Origin: Providencia rettgeri
GTDB lineage: Bacteria > Pseudomonadota > Gammaproteobacteria > Enterobacterales > Enterobacteriaceae
NCBI RefSeq assembly: GCF_013255915.1
Contig: NZ_CP053896.1
Location: forward strand, 930,001-994,000
Reading direction: 5' to 3'
Length of the DNA stretch: 64,000 nt
The position numbers were made by a program, and so were the translations under genes. The number at the start of each line of letters is the position of its first letter. The stretch's first letter is position 1. Under the pieces are notes generated by a model. It saw only the letters and a list, made by a program, of their open reading frames with translations. It was not told the DNA's origin and ran no database searches. Of this stretch, positions 1 through 8,261 are shown piece by piece.

Positions 1-504
1 CGCTTGGGCTAAAGAGGCGAGGGCTTGGTCTTTGCCAATATAGTTATTCGCCGATTCGCGAGCCATCAATGCCCAATAATGATTAAAGGTATCGATATCA
101 TCAGGCTTATCGGCAACAGATAAGCAAATAGCAGGGATGTCGACCAAATCTGGATTCGCTGGGTACAATGAGCCAAGAAGCGGTGTGATCAGGTCTTGCC
201 GTACGGTGAGTACGTGGCCATCAGTGTCTTCTTGAGTGAAAAATGCATGTGCAACCGAAGGGGGCGTAAGAATAAAGAGCGGCGCTTGAACAGAATAGCG
301 CGACTCATCGAGCTGCAAAGTAATATGGCCCGTAACTAAATAGTGCAACTGGAAGAAACCATCGTGGCGATGAGCTTGCATATCACGACCAAAGAAGGCG
401 GCCATGTTGCCGAAGGTTTGGTAGTGGACGTCGTCGGTGCCTTGGGTTTCGTCGTAGTCTGTGCTGATGTCAATATTCGTAATTAAAGTTGAGTTACCCT
501 TCAT
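1..504 (-). CDS. hpaA: HpaA, AraC-family activator of 4-hydroxyphenylacetate catabolism (3' end off window)
   Basis: I translated the minus strand by hand: 168 codons are open from an ATG at 504 to the window edge. The N-terminal cupin-type sensor is seen (GTDDVHYQTFGNMAAFFGRD, HRHDGFFQLHYL, LTPPSV.HAF), which closely follows enterobacterial HpaA; the AraC HTH domain lies beyond the edge. HpaA activates the hydroxylase genes hpaBC in response to 4-HPA, and in the usual gene order hpaBC would follow to the left, outside the window. The first four codons (MKGN) lie inside an ERIC element, so the usual N-terminus has been replaced. No strong Shine-Dalgarno is visible before this ATG, so the start is less certain than the identity. 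Confidence 0.88.
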   Translation of the reverse strand, partial: MKGNSTLITNIDISTDYDETQGTDDVHYQTFGNMAAFFGRDMQAHRHDGFFQLHYLVTGHITLQLDESRYSVQAPLFILTPPSVAHAFFTQEDTDGHVLTVRQDLITPLLGSLYPANPDLVDIPAICLSVADKPDDIDTFNHYWALMARESANNYIGKDQALASLAQA

Positions 505-619
505 TCTTCGGCTCGCAGCGTTGTTGGCCTCACAAGCCAACCCTAGTCACATACTTCAGTATGCTCCTAGGGATTAACTTGCTTGCCGCCTAGCTGCAAA
601 CCAAATTATTTTGGGTAAC
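493..619. repeat. ERIC element, copy 1 (127 bp), overlapping the hpaA start
   Basis: The termini GTTACCC and GGGTAAC are inverted and exactly 127 bp apart, the canonical ERIC length. The interior carries the ERIC hallmark TATGCTCCTAGGGATTAAC. The hpaA start codon and first codons fall inside its left end. Confidence 0.88.
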
Positions 620-652
620 ACCCTTTAATAATTATTTGCAGCATAAGTTATT

Positions 653-742
653 AAAACATTTGAAACATTTAAAACATTTAAAACATTCAAAACATTCAAA
701 ACATTCAAAACATTCAAAACATTCAAAACATTCGAACCATCA
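653..742. repeat. 9-bp tandem repeat between hpaX and hpaA
   Basis: Ten consecutive 9-bp units are present. Six are exact aaaacattc (680-733), three to the left are aaaacattt variants, and the last is gaaccatca. The array ends 5 bp from the hpaX stop codon. Arrays of this kind vary in copy number by slippage; as it lies in the transcribed spacer it might alter hpaX-hpaA coupling. Confidence 0.9.
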
Positions 743-747
743 AAATT

Positions 748-2115
748 TTAAGGTGTTGCTCTTGGCCTTGAGTTTTTCATTGGGATAGCAATGACTAACA
801 GCGCACCGACCACCAATAGGCCTGCAACAAAATAGAGGCCAGAGTTAAAGCTACCGGTTTGGTCTTTCAGCCAACCGATAAGGAGTGGGCTGACAGCGGA
901 ACCTATATTACCTGTTGCGTTGATAACCGCAATACCGATGGCACGAGCACGTAAGCTGATTGACTGGTCTGGGGTTGTCCAGAACACTGCCATCGCAGTA
1001 AATGAACCTGTTGAGGCCATAATAATACCAATCAACTGAATGACGGGATGGCTTGTCATCGCAGCGAGAACCCATCCTGCGGCCGCAAATAAATACGGTA
1101 GTGCAGTATGCATTTTCCGTTCTTGTAACCTATCAGAACGGCGACTCCAATAGATCATCCCTAAGATAGTACAAAACTGTGGGATTGCAGTTAATAGCCC
1201 AATCATGGCATTACTACTGCCTTCATTGAAGCTTTGCATGATCTGCGGGGTCCAGATATTAATCGCACTTAACGTATTGGTTAAACAGAAATAAGCGACG
1301 GTATACATTAAGATCACAGGGGTGAAAATTTCTTTCCATAAGCTTTTGTTCTGCAATGCGGTATGGCTTTTGGAACCATGCGGCTGGACAAGCTCAAGCT
1401 GGTCTTGGTCCATCATTTCTTGCAGTGTGTCTTTGTCTTCTTGGGTCAACCACTTAGCTTTTTTCGGCGAATCATCAAGATAGAACCAAACTAGCACACC
1501 GAGGATCACGGATGGGAAACCTTCTAGCAGGAACAGCCATTGCCAACCTTTTAGGTTTAAAATGCCATCCATACCTAGAATATAACCGGATGCGAGTGAA
1601 CCGAATGCCATGGTGACTGGCATCGCAATCATAAATAAGGCATTAGCACGAGCGCGGAAATAGGCAGGGAACCAGTAAGTCAAATAAACTAAAATCCCAG
1701 GTAAGAAGCCCGCTTCAGCGATACCCACTAACATCCGTAGGACGTATAAACTGGTTGGCCCTGTGGCAAACATGGTGGCTGTAGAAGCAATACCCCAAAG
1801 CACCATGATGGTGGCTATCCAGCGGCGAGCACCAACAATTCCTAACATGATGTTACTTGGAATACCAAAAATTACGTAAGTGGCATAGAACAAGGTGGCG
1901 GCTAAGCCGAACATGGTGGAAGTTAGGCCGATGTCTTTCCCCATGGTTAGACCTGCAAAGCCAATATTAATACGGTCTAAGAAGGAAAAAACGAATAGCA
2001 CAAATAAAAATACAATGAGACGTTTAAATAACTTATTAATCACCCGCTGCTGCGGTTCGGTTAAATTTTTATGTTGTTCAGCAGGGTTAGTGCTTGCAAG
2101 TTGTTGATTACTCAT
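748..2115 (-). CDS. hpaX: HpaX, 4-hydroxyphenylacetate permease (MFS, anion:cation symporter group)
   Basis: This 455-aa inner-membrane protein has about 12 hydrophobic segments and the ACS-family pattern FLDRINIGFAGLTM in the first segment, then YLTYWFPAYFRARANALF. It has a charged cytoplasmic loop around residues 220-255. Family knowledge assigns 4-HPA uptake by proton symport. It lies downstream of hpaI and before hpaA, as in E. coli W. A purine-rich ribosome site (AGGGCC) precedes the ATG. The stop is followed by the 9-bp tandem array and then an ERIC element. A related ACS transporter with another aromatic acid substrate is possible, but operon position supports hpaX. Confidence 0.9.
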   Translation of the reverse strand: MSNQQLASTNPAEQHKNLTEPQQRVINKLFKRLIVFLFVLFVFSFLDRINIGFAGLTMGKDIGLTSTMFGLAATLFYATYVIFGIPSNIMLGIVGARRWIATIMVLWGIASTATMFATGPTSLYVLRMLVGIAEAGFLPGILVYLTYWFPAYFRARANALFMIAMPVTMAFGSLASGYILGMDGILNLKGWQWLFLLEGFPSVILGVLVWFYLDDSPKKAKWLTQEDKDTLQEMMDQDQLELVQPHGSKSHTALQNKSLWKEIFTPVILMYTVAYFCLTNTLSAINIWTPQIMQSFNEGSSNAMIGLLTAIPQFCTILGMIYWSRRSDRLQERKMHTALPYLFAAAGWVLAAMTSHPVIQLIGIIMASTGSFTAMAVFWTTPDQSISLRARAIGIAVINATGNIGSAVSPLLIGWLKDQTGSFNSGLYFVAGLLVVGALLVIAIPMKNSRPRATP

Positions 2116-2278
2116 ATTGTAGGGCCCTCAATTCTTTCTTTTACAGATTATTATAGGTACAAGGGACGAGTAGGCAGTCATGGTGCTGTCTGCCCAATGT
2201 TGCGATATTGATTTCTTATTTATCTAATTAAGTTATTTGTCTGTAGGGTTAAAATTAACTTATTTAGAGACAGTTTAA

Positions 2279-3085
2279 TTAATAAACGCTTGGTGCACTC
2301 GAGGCCACCTCTGAGACGGTTTTACCAAATTTTGCTGCTAGCGCTTCTGCGGTGCGTGCTAGTAGCGTGGTATCAACCCCGACGGCAACAAATAGTGCGC
2401 CGAATTTAAGATAATGTTCAGCGACATCTGGGGCTGCCATTAAAATACCAGGTGCCAAGCCGGCCTCACGAATTTGTACAATCGCTTTTTCGATTGTGGC
2501 TTTGACTTCAGGGTGGTTAGGGTTCCCTGAGAAGCCCATATCTGCGCTAAGATCCGCAGGGCCAATAAACACACCGTCGACACCTTCAACTTTTAGGATC
2601 TCGGGAAGGTTATTCATGGCTTCACGGGTTTCAACCTGTACTATCACACACATTTCATCATTGGCACGGGTTAAATAATTAGGTACTCGGTTCCAACGAG
2701 AAGCACGTGCCAAAGCACTGCCGACACCGCGTATCCCAGCTGGCGGGTAACGTGTTGCGCGCACCGCTTGCTTGGCTTGTTCTGCATTTTGTACCATTGG
2801 TAGCAAAAGGGTTTGTGCGCCAATATCCAGTAATTGCTTAATGATCACCGGATCATTCCACGGTGGGCGTACCACGGGCTGTGACGGATAAGGGGCGATC
2901 GCTTGTAATTGAGATAATGTCGTTTGCACATTATTTGGTGCATGTTCACCATCAATTAATAACCAGTCGAAGCCTGCACCAGCAAGTAATTCAGCACTAT
3001 ATGGGCTGCACAAGCCAAGCCATAAACCGATTTGCGGTTGACCACTTTTTAGTGCTTTCTTAAATTTATTTTCTAAAATATCCAT
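2279..3085 (-). CDS. hpaI: HpaI, 4-hydroxy-2-oxoheptane-1,7-dioate aldolase
   Basis: Class II HpcH/HpaI aldolase that cleaves 4-hydroxy-2-oxoheptanedioate to pyruvate and succinic semialdehyde, the last step of the meta-cleavage pathway. The frame is open to 3190, but the ATG at 3085 gives 268 aa, aligns with the E. coli N-terminus with a three-residue offset, and is preceded by AGGAAAATGGC; I chose it. Active-site residues by family alignment are visible: His48 (IDGEHAP), Arg73 (VVRPPW), Glu152 (VETREA) and Asp178 (GPADLS). The start is 10 bp downstream of the hpaH stop, so the two are co-transcribed. Confidence 0.95.
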   Translation of the reverse strand: MDILENKFKKALKSGQPQIGLWLGLCSPYSAELLAGAGFDWLLIDGEHAPNNVQTTLSQLQAIAPYPSQPVVRPPWNDPVIIKQLLDIGAQTLLLPMVQNAEQAKQAVRATRYPPAGIRGVGSALARASRWNRVPNYLTRANDEMCVIVQVETREAMNNLPEILKVEGVDGVFIGPADLSADMGFSGNPNHPEVKATIEKAIVQIREAGLAPGILMAAPDVAEHYLKFGALFVAVGVDTTLLARTAEALAAKFGKTVSEVASSAPSVY

Positions 3086-3095
3086 GCCATTTTCC

Positions 3096-3899
3096 TTACA
3101 CGAAGCGGCAGCTAATTGAACCCATATTGCCGTAATCAACGTGGAACACATCACCTTTACGAGCCGGAACAGGGCGTGTAAATGAGCCACCTAAGATAAT
3201 TTGACCAGGCTCAAGTTGCACATTATGCGGTGCTAATTTATTTGCTAACCATGCCACGCCATTTGCTGGGTGGTTGAGTACAGCGGCTGCCACGCCAGAT
3301 TCTTCAATGACGCCATTACGATATAAAAGGGCGCTAATCCAACGCATATCCAAATCGCGTGGTTTGATTGGGCGACCACCTAAAATTACCGCGCCATTTG
3401 CTGCGTTATCCGAAATGGTGTCGAACACTTTGCGTGGGCGGTTGGTTTCAGGGTCAACGTTATGACAACGCGCATCGATCAGCTCAAGGGCTGGGATCAC
3501 ATAATCAGTCGCGTTATACACATCAAAGATGGTGCAATTTGGCCCACGTAATGGTTTCGCCAGTACGAATGCTAATTCAACCTCAATACGCGGTACGATA
3601 AAGCGGTCTGTTGGAATATCACAGCCGTCATCAAAAAACATATCGTCAAGAAGCGCACCGTAATCAGGTTCATCAATCTGTGAACTTGCCTGCATGGCTT
3701 TGGATGTTAGCCCAATTTTATGGCCTTTTAGCACACGTCCTTCAGCAATTTTCACGCCAACCCACTCTTTTTGGATAGCGTAAGCATCGTCGATCGTCAT
3801 TTCTGGGTGATCGAGTGAGATCTGTCGGATTTGCTCACGTGATTTTTCAGCCTGATTTAGGCGCTGCGCGATTTGTGATATGACATCTTTTTGTAACAT
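3096..3899 (-). CDS. hpaH: HpaH, 2-oxo-hept-4-ene-1,7-dioate hydratase
   Basis: Hydrates 2-oxohept-4-enedioate to the HpaI substrate; it belongs to the fumarylacetoacetase/4-oxalocrotonate decarboxylase fold. The ORF extends to a GTG at 3920, but the ATG at 3899 has AGGAG 10 nt upstream and yields 267 aa, the E. coli length. Long stretches match the family ([57 protein letters not shown]). Conserved Glu residues in the IEVELAF segment are expected metal ligands. It sits between gabD and hpaI, with about 120 bp of spacer from gabD. Confidence 0.95.
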   Translation of the reverse strand: MLQKDVISQIAQRLNQAEKSREQIRQISLDHPEMTIDDAYAIQKEWVGVKIAEGRVLKGHKIGLTSKAMQASSQIDEPDYGALLDDMFFDDGCDIPTDRFIVPRIEVELAFVLAKPLRGPNCTIFDVYNATDYVIPALELIDARCHNVDPETNRPRKVFDTISDNAANGAVILGGRPIKPRDLDMRWISALLYRNGVIEESGVAAAVLNHPANGVAWLANKLAPHNVQLEPGQIILGGSFTRPVPARKGDVFHVDYGNMGSISCRFV

Positions 3900-4019
3900 G
3901 CTGTTAATACTCCTATTCACCTATTCTATTTCGAGAGCAGCGCTGCACTAAAGCGCTTTGCTGCCACTCGGACTATTCAAGGTGTAAATTGAATGCGTAC
4001 CCAGCGGTACTCAATTTAA

Positions 4020-5483
4020 CTAATTGGAAAGACCACCAAAGCAGAGGTATTTCACTTCCAAGTAATCTTCGATTCCGTAGCGTGAACCTTCACGCCCCAG
4101 ACCTGACTGCTTAATGCCACCAAATGGGGCCACTTCATTTGAAATAATGCCTTCATTAATACCCACCATGCCGCTTTCTAATGCCTCAGCAACACGGTAG
4201 ATACGCCCGATATCTTTTGAATAGAAATAAGATGCCAAGCCAAATTCAGTATCATTGGCAAGATCAATAGCTTCTTGCTCATCGCGGAATTTAAATAAAG
4301 GTGCCAGTGGGCCGAATGTTTCTTCTTTAGCGACTTTCATGGCTTCAGTGACGCCAGTGATAACGGTCGGTTCAAAGAACAAGCCACCTAATTCTGCCGA
4401 TTTACCACCAGCGATGACTTTTGCACCGTGGGAAACGGCATCAGCAATATGTTCAGTGACTTTATCGACTGCGGCTTGATTAATCAGAGGACCCTGCTGG
4501 GAGTCTGCTTGTGTGGCAGGGCCGATTTTCAGTTCATTCACGGCTTTTGCTAAACGAGCCGCAAATTCATCGTAAACGCCTTCTTGGACTAAAATACGGT
4601 TAGCACACACACAAGTTTGCCCGCTATTACGGAATTTAGCCGCTAATGCACCTTGTACTGCTGCATCTAAATCGGCATCATCAAACACGATAAATGGCGC
4701 GTTACCACCGAGTTCCAGAGACATTTTTTTCACGGTGTTAGCGCACTGTTCCATCAGCAATTTACCAACTCGTGTTGAACCCGTGAACGTGAGCTTACGA
4801 ACGATAGGGCTAGAGGTCATCACGCCGCCAATGGCTTTAGCATCCGTACCTGGGACAATGTTAAATACACCAGCAGGAATACCGGCTTCTTCCCCTAACG
4901 CTGCCAACGCTAATGCAGATAATGGTGTTTCTGCCGCGGGTTTTAATACCATCGTACAGCCTGCTGCTAGCGCAGGGCCGACTTTGCGGGTGATCATGGC
5001 GTTTGGGAAGTTCCACGGTGTGATAGCCGCAACCACCCCCACGGGTTGTTTTATCGTCACAAGGCGACGCCCCGGTAAAGGTGATGGAATGGTTTCCCCA
5101 TACACACGTTTACCTTCTTCAGCAAACCACTCAATAAAGCTGGCACCGTAGGCAATTTCTCCCATCGATTCAGTGATCGACTTACCTTGCTCAGCACTGA
5201 GTAACTCAGCCAGTTCTTTTTGGTTATCCATCATTAAACGGAACCATTTATTTAAAATTTGGCTGCGCTCTTTGGCGGTTTTAGCACGCCATGCAGGCAG
5301 GGCTTTTTCTGCGGCTTCGATAGCTTGTTGGGTTTCTAAAGCACCGACATTGCTGACTTTAGCGATAATCTCATTATTTGCTGGGTTAGTGACCTCAAAC
5401 ACACCTTTATTTTGGGCATCAACCCATTGGCCGTTGATATAAGCTTGTTGGCGAAATAACGTAGAATTGGTATTTATGCTCAT
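4020..5483 (-). CDS. gabD: NAD(P)-dependent succinate-semialdehyde dehydrogenase (GabD type) inside the hpa operon
   Basis: This 487-aa aldehyde dehydrogenase has the catalytic Glu257 (MSLELGGNAP) and Cys291 (SGQTCVCANR) and the cofactor-site signature ITPWNFP around 155-160. Overall sequence and the C-terminal IKQSGLGREGSRYGIEDYLE are typical of GabD. It oxidises succinic semialdehyde to succinate. Its placement just before hpaH-hpaI is logical because HpaI makes succinic semialdehyde. The start overlaps the stop of the upstream MFS gene by ATGA, suggesting translational coupling. E. coli W hpa clusters lack this gene, so it is a lineage-specific insertion. Specificity is inferred from sequence and context. 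Confidence 0.9.
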   Translation of the reverse strand: MSINTNSTLFRQQAYINGQWVDAQNKGVFEVTNPANNEIIAKVSNVGALETQQAIEAAEKALPAWRAKTAKERSQILNKWFRLMMDNQKELAELLSAEQGKSITESMGEIAYGASFIEWFAEEGKRVYGETIPSPLPGRRLVTIKQPVGVVAAITPWNFPNAMITRKVGPALAAGCTMVLKPAAETPLSALALAALGEEAGIPAGVFNIVPGTDAKAIGGVMTSSPIVRKLTFTGSTRVGKLLMEQCANTVKKMSLELGGNAPFIVFDDADLDAAVQGALAAKFRNSGQTCVCANRILVQEGVYDEFAARLAKAVNELKIGPATQADSQQGPLINQAAVDKVTEHIADAVSHGAKVIAGGKSAELGGLFFEPTVITGVTEAMKVAKEETFGPLAPLFKFRDEQEAIDLANDTEFGLASYFYSKDIGRIYRVAEALESGMVGINEGIISNEVAPFGGIKQSGLGREGSRYGIEDYLEVKYLCFGGLSN

Positions 5484-6706
5484 TTTTCGTTGTTCTCCGA
5501 AGACACTGATTGGACTTGTGGGCGGATATTTTTAGCTGATAGCTGTTGGCTAACAAAACTTAACCCGGCACACAGCGCCATAACAAGTGCCATAGCGAAT
5601 GGGGATTCATCTTGTAATACAGAAACTGCAACGCTGGCGACAGCCGCTAAGGCAAACTGAATAGAAATAGCAAGTGCACTGGCACTTCCTGCAATTTTCC
5701 CGCGATGTTGCAGCAATAGTGACAAACTGTTGGTGCCGATAGCATTGACCATCGATAAGAACAGCACGACTAGAATAACAATTATGGGCAAACTTTGTTG
5801 GTAAAATATGAGTAACAGCAGACCAAATGCTAATTGAAACCCACTTTGCATAGTCAGTATGCGCGTTAAACTATAGGTTTTTAGCAGTTTAACGTTCAAC
5901 AACAACATGACAATCATCCCCAAGATGTTACAACCGAACAGCAAACCATAATGTTGTTCAGAAACACCGAAATAATTGATGTACACAAACGGTGAACCAC
6001 TGATAAAGGCAAACATACCGGCAAAAGAGAATGCCATGGTGCCAATAATACTCAGTGCTTCTCGGTCTGTGAGCACCTGTGCATAATTCTTAAAAGCGAC
6101 ACAAAGTATATTTTCAGAACCGCGCTGGTGGGTTAACGTTTCAGGGAGTAAGAAAAAAATCGCACACACCGAAGCCAAGCCAATTACTGCCAGCAAATAG
6201 AAAATCACTTGCCACTGAAAATGAACGAGTAAAAAACCACCTAATAGCGGTGCCAGTAATGGCGCTATCATGGTCACAAGTGTCATTAATGACAGCACTT
6301 TAGGTAGTTCATGAGCAGGGTAAACATCCCTTGCAATCGCCCTAGCCATAACAATGGCCGCTCCACTACCAAAAGCTTGCAGCGCTCGGAATACAATCAA
6401 GGTATTTGCGTTGGTGGCTTGTGCGCATAACAAACTGGCAATAGTGAAAATGGCAAGGCCACTTAACAACATTTTCCGCCGGCCAAGAAGGTCACTTAAT
6501 GGGCCATAAAACAGCATTCCCACGCAGAAACCAGCAAAAAAAGCCCCAAGGGTGTACTGCATTTGCCCTTGAGTGGCCTGTAATGCAATTCCCATTTGAG
6601 GGAGGGCAGGGAGGTACATATCGATAGACAATGGACCGAATGCCACTAATGACCCCAGTAATGGAATCAAGTAGTGCGGTATGTGTTTATCGAAATTTTT
6701 AACCAT
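5480..6706 (-). CDS. Bcr/CflA-family MFS efflux transporter inside the hpa operon
   Basis: This 408-aa protein has about 12 membrane segments and the Bcr/CflA features SIDMYLPALPQM in segment 1 and YGPLSDLLGRRKML, the motif A loop between segments 2 and 3. Members export drugs such as bicyclomycin and chloramphenicol, or small metabolites. A good ribosome site (GAGAGGG) precedes its ATG. It ends in an ATGA overlap with gabD and starts 40 bp after hpaF. That position suggests export of a toxic aromatic or semialdehyde intermediate, or import of a related acid; the substrate cannot be read from sequence. It is not part of the standard hpa cluster. Confidence 0.85.
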   Translation of the reverse strand: MVKNFDKHIPHYLIPLLGSLVAFGPLSIDMYLPALPQMGIALQATQGQMQYTLGAFFAGFCVGMLFYGPLSDLLGRRKMLLSGLAIFTIASLLCAQATNANTLIVFRALQAFGSGAAIVMARAIARDVYPAHELPKVLSLMTLVTMIAPLLAPLLGGFLLVHFQWQVIFYLLAVIGLASVCAIFFLLPETLTHQRGSENILCVAFKNYAQVLTDREALSIIGTMAFSFAGMFAFISGSPFVYINYFGVSEQHYGLLFGCNILGMIVMLLLNVKLLKTYSLTRILTMQSGFQLAFGLLLLIFYQQSLPIIVILVVLFLSMVNAIGTNSLSLLLQHRGKIAGSASALAISIQFALAAVASVAVSVLQDESPFAMALVMALCAGLSFVSQQLSAKNIRPQVQSVSSENNEK

Positions 6707-6746
6707 CTTGCCCTCTCAATAAAACGAAGAATAAAGCTTTAAACTC

Positions 6747-7130
6747 TTAGCCCTTAAACAAGGCATGAACATTGTTCTGTTTATAATTTAAAACAGGATC
6801 AAGCTCTTCCATGGTAAAAGACAGTGCGAGGTAGCGTTTTGCCATTAAATCGGCAAAATGGGTTTTGATCAGGTCGAAAATCATTTCCCCCGTTTTTTGT
6901 CTATCTTCAAGAGAGCGCCCAGCACCGATCTTCAACGTCATATGGACAAAAGCATAATCGTGCTTGCCATCGGCCATTTGCCAAGTATCCAGCCAAATAG
7001 CACGACTACGAATGCCACCTAATGGGAAGATACCGGTTCCCGCGAGGGCTTCATTCACTTTGGCGAAGAGCTCAGGTAGTTGAGCTTCATCACGAATATT
7101 TTCTGTACATTCTGCATAAAAATGAGGCAT
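6747..7130 (-). CDS. hpaF: HpaF, 5-carboxymethyl-2-hydroxymuconate delta-isomerase
   Basis: This 127-aa enzyme isomerises 5-carboxymethyl-2-hydroxymuconate to 5-oxo-pent-3-ene-1,2,5-tricarboxylate. It belongs to the tautomerase superfamily, whose catalytic base is the N-terminal proline exposed after Met removal; here the protein begins Met-Pro-His-Phe. The segment HDYAFVHMTLKIGAGRSLE and the tail YKQNNVHALF match HpaF. AGGAATTGTT precedes the ATG. Its start lies 9 bp from the hpaD stop. Confidence 0.95.
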   Translation of the reverse strand: MPHFYAECTENIRDEAQLPELFAKVNEALAGTGIFPLGGIRSRAIWLDTWQMADGKHDYAFVHMTLKIGAGRSLEDRQKTGEMIFDLIKTHFADLMAKRYLALSFTMEELDPVLNYKQNNVHALFKG

Positions 7131-7139
7131 AACAATTCC

Positions 7140-8021
7140 TTATGCGGTGACAGCTTGTTTATCAGTAATATAGCTTGGCAGTGGGAACACGGCATTGATT
7201 TGCCCTGTGCCTGAGCTGGCAAACAAGTCAGTTAAAACTTCCACTTTCTCAGCGTATTTATCCCAACCTAACATACCTAGCAGCATCACGGTGTCGTGCA
7301 TATGGCCTTCTCCATAGCAGTAATCTGCGTACTCAGGCAACATTTTGCAGAACTCTTCAAAACGACCTTCACGCCAAAGTTTGACGACACGTTTATCCAT
7401 TTGCTCATCAAATTCACGCGTGTAGCTGTTCATGCCATCTTCGGCTTTTTGGTCATCAATAAAGCGGTGTGATAATGAACCACTCGCTAATACAGCGACG
7501 GTGCCATCGTATTTTTCAATCGCGGTTAGTACGGCTTCACCTAATTTGCGGCTGTCTTCAAAACTATGGGAAGTACAGAATGCTGAAATTGAGATAACTT
7601 TAAAGTGACGGTCACTATTCATATAGCGCATAGGAACTAATGTCGCATACTCAAGGGTTAAGCTTGGGATTTCATGAGCTTGAGCACGAACACCTAACTT
7701 ACGCGCTTCCTCACCAATCATTTGGCCTAATACCGAGTTCCCATCGTATTCATATTCCATATCGCGAATAAAATGTGGAAGTTCATTACTGGTGTAAATA
7801 CCTTTAAAGTGGTCAGCACAGTTAATGTGATAGGCGCTGTTGACTAACCAGTGCGTATCAAAAACGATGATGGTATCAACGCCTAATTCACGGCAGCGGC
7901 GGCTGATTTCTTTATGCCCATCGATAGCGGCTTGGCGGCATCCAAAGTTTTTACCTGGTAGTTCTGATAGGTACATGGATGGGACGTGTGTTATTTTTGC
8001 GGCGAGTGCCAACTTACCCAT
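7140..8021 (-). CDS. hpaD: HpaD, 3,4-dihydroxyphenylacetate 2,3-dioxygenase
   Basis: Class III (LigB-type) extradiol ring-cleavage dioxygenase, 293 aa, acting on homoprotocatechuate with Fe(II). Family metal ligands are in place: His12 (KITHVPS), His57 (VFDTHW) and Glu238 (CYGEGHMHD). The candidate acid/base His185 lies in ASGSLSHRF. GAGGATGA precedes the ATG. Upstream, a 240-bp spacer from hpaE contains a complete ERIC element, so RNA from hpaG-E must read through it to express hpaD and the rest of the operon, unless a promoter is hidden there. Confidence 0.95.
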   Translation of the reverse strand: MGKLALAAKITHVPSMYLSELPGKNFGCRQAAIDGHKEISRRCRELGVDTIIVFDTHWLVNSAYHINCADHFKGIYTSNELPHFIRDMEYEYDGNSVLGQMIGEEARKLGVRAQAHEIPSLTLEYATLVPMRYMNSDRHFKVISISAFCTSHSFEDSRKLGEAVLTAIEKYDGTVAVLASGSLSHRFIDDQKAEDGMNSYTREFDEQMDKRVVKLWREGRFEEFCKMLPEYADYCYGEGHMHDTVMLLGMLGWDKYAEKVEVLTDLFASSGTGQINAVFPLPSYITDKQAVTA

Positions 8022-8031
8022 TTCATCCTCT

Positions 8032-8158
8032 CTTACCCGTTATATTTTGAGCTGTAGCGGTGTTGGCCGCACAAAACCACCCTAATCACATACTCATGTA
8101 TGCTCATAGGGATGATTTCGCTTGCCGCCTAGCTACAACTCAAACTATTTAGGGTAAG
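8032..8158. repeat. ERIC element, copy 2 (127 bp), between hpaE and hpaD
   Basis: The inverted ends CTTACCC and GGGTAAG span exactly 127 bp and the interior matches ERIC copies 1 and 3. It lies in a co-transcribed spacer, where ERIC hairpins are known to influence RNA processing or stability. Confidence 0.88.
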
Positions 8159-8261
8159 GAACGAGTTTACCCATAATTTGTTGTAGCTATTATTTATCAT
8201 GAATCATTTACAGTTCAAATTTTCATAGGTATCTAATTGATAAATAAAATAAATTTATGAA

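Noticed and set aside
653..742. Short regular repeats as a CRISPR array
   Set aside because: Units are 9 bp and contiguous with no spacers; there are no cas genes.
4735..5151. 138-codon plus-strand ORF inside gabD
   Set aside because: Fully antisense to a conserved aldehyde dehydrogenase with both catalytic residues intact.
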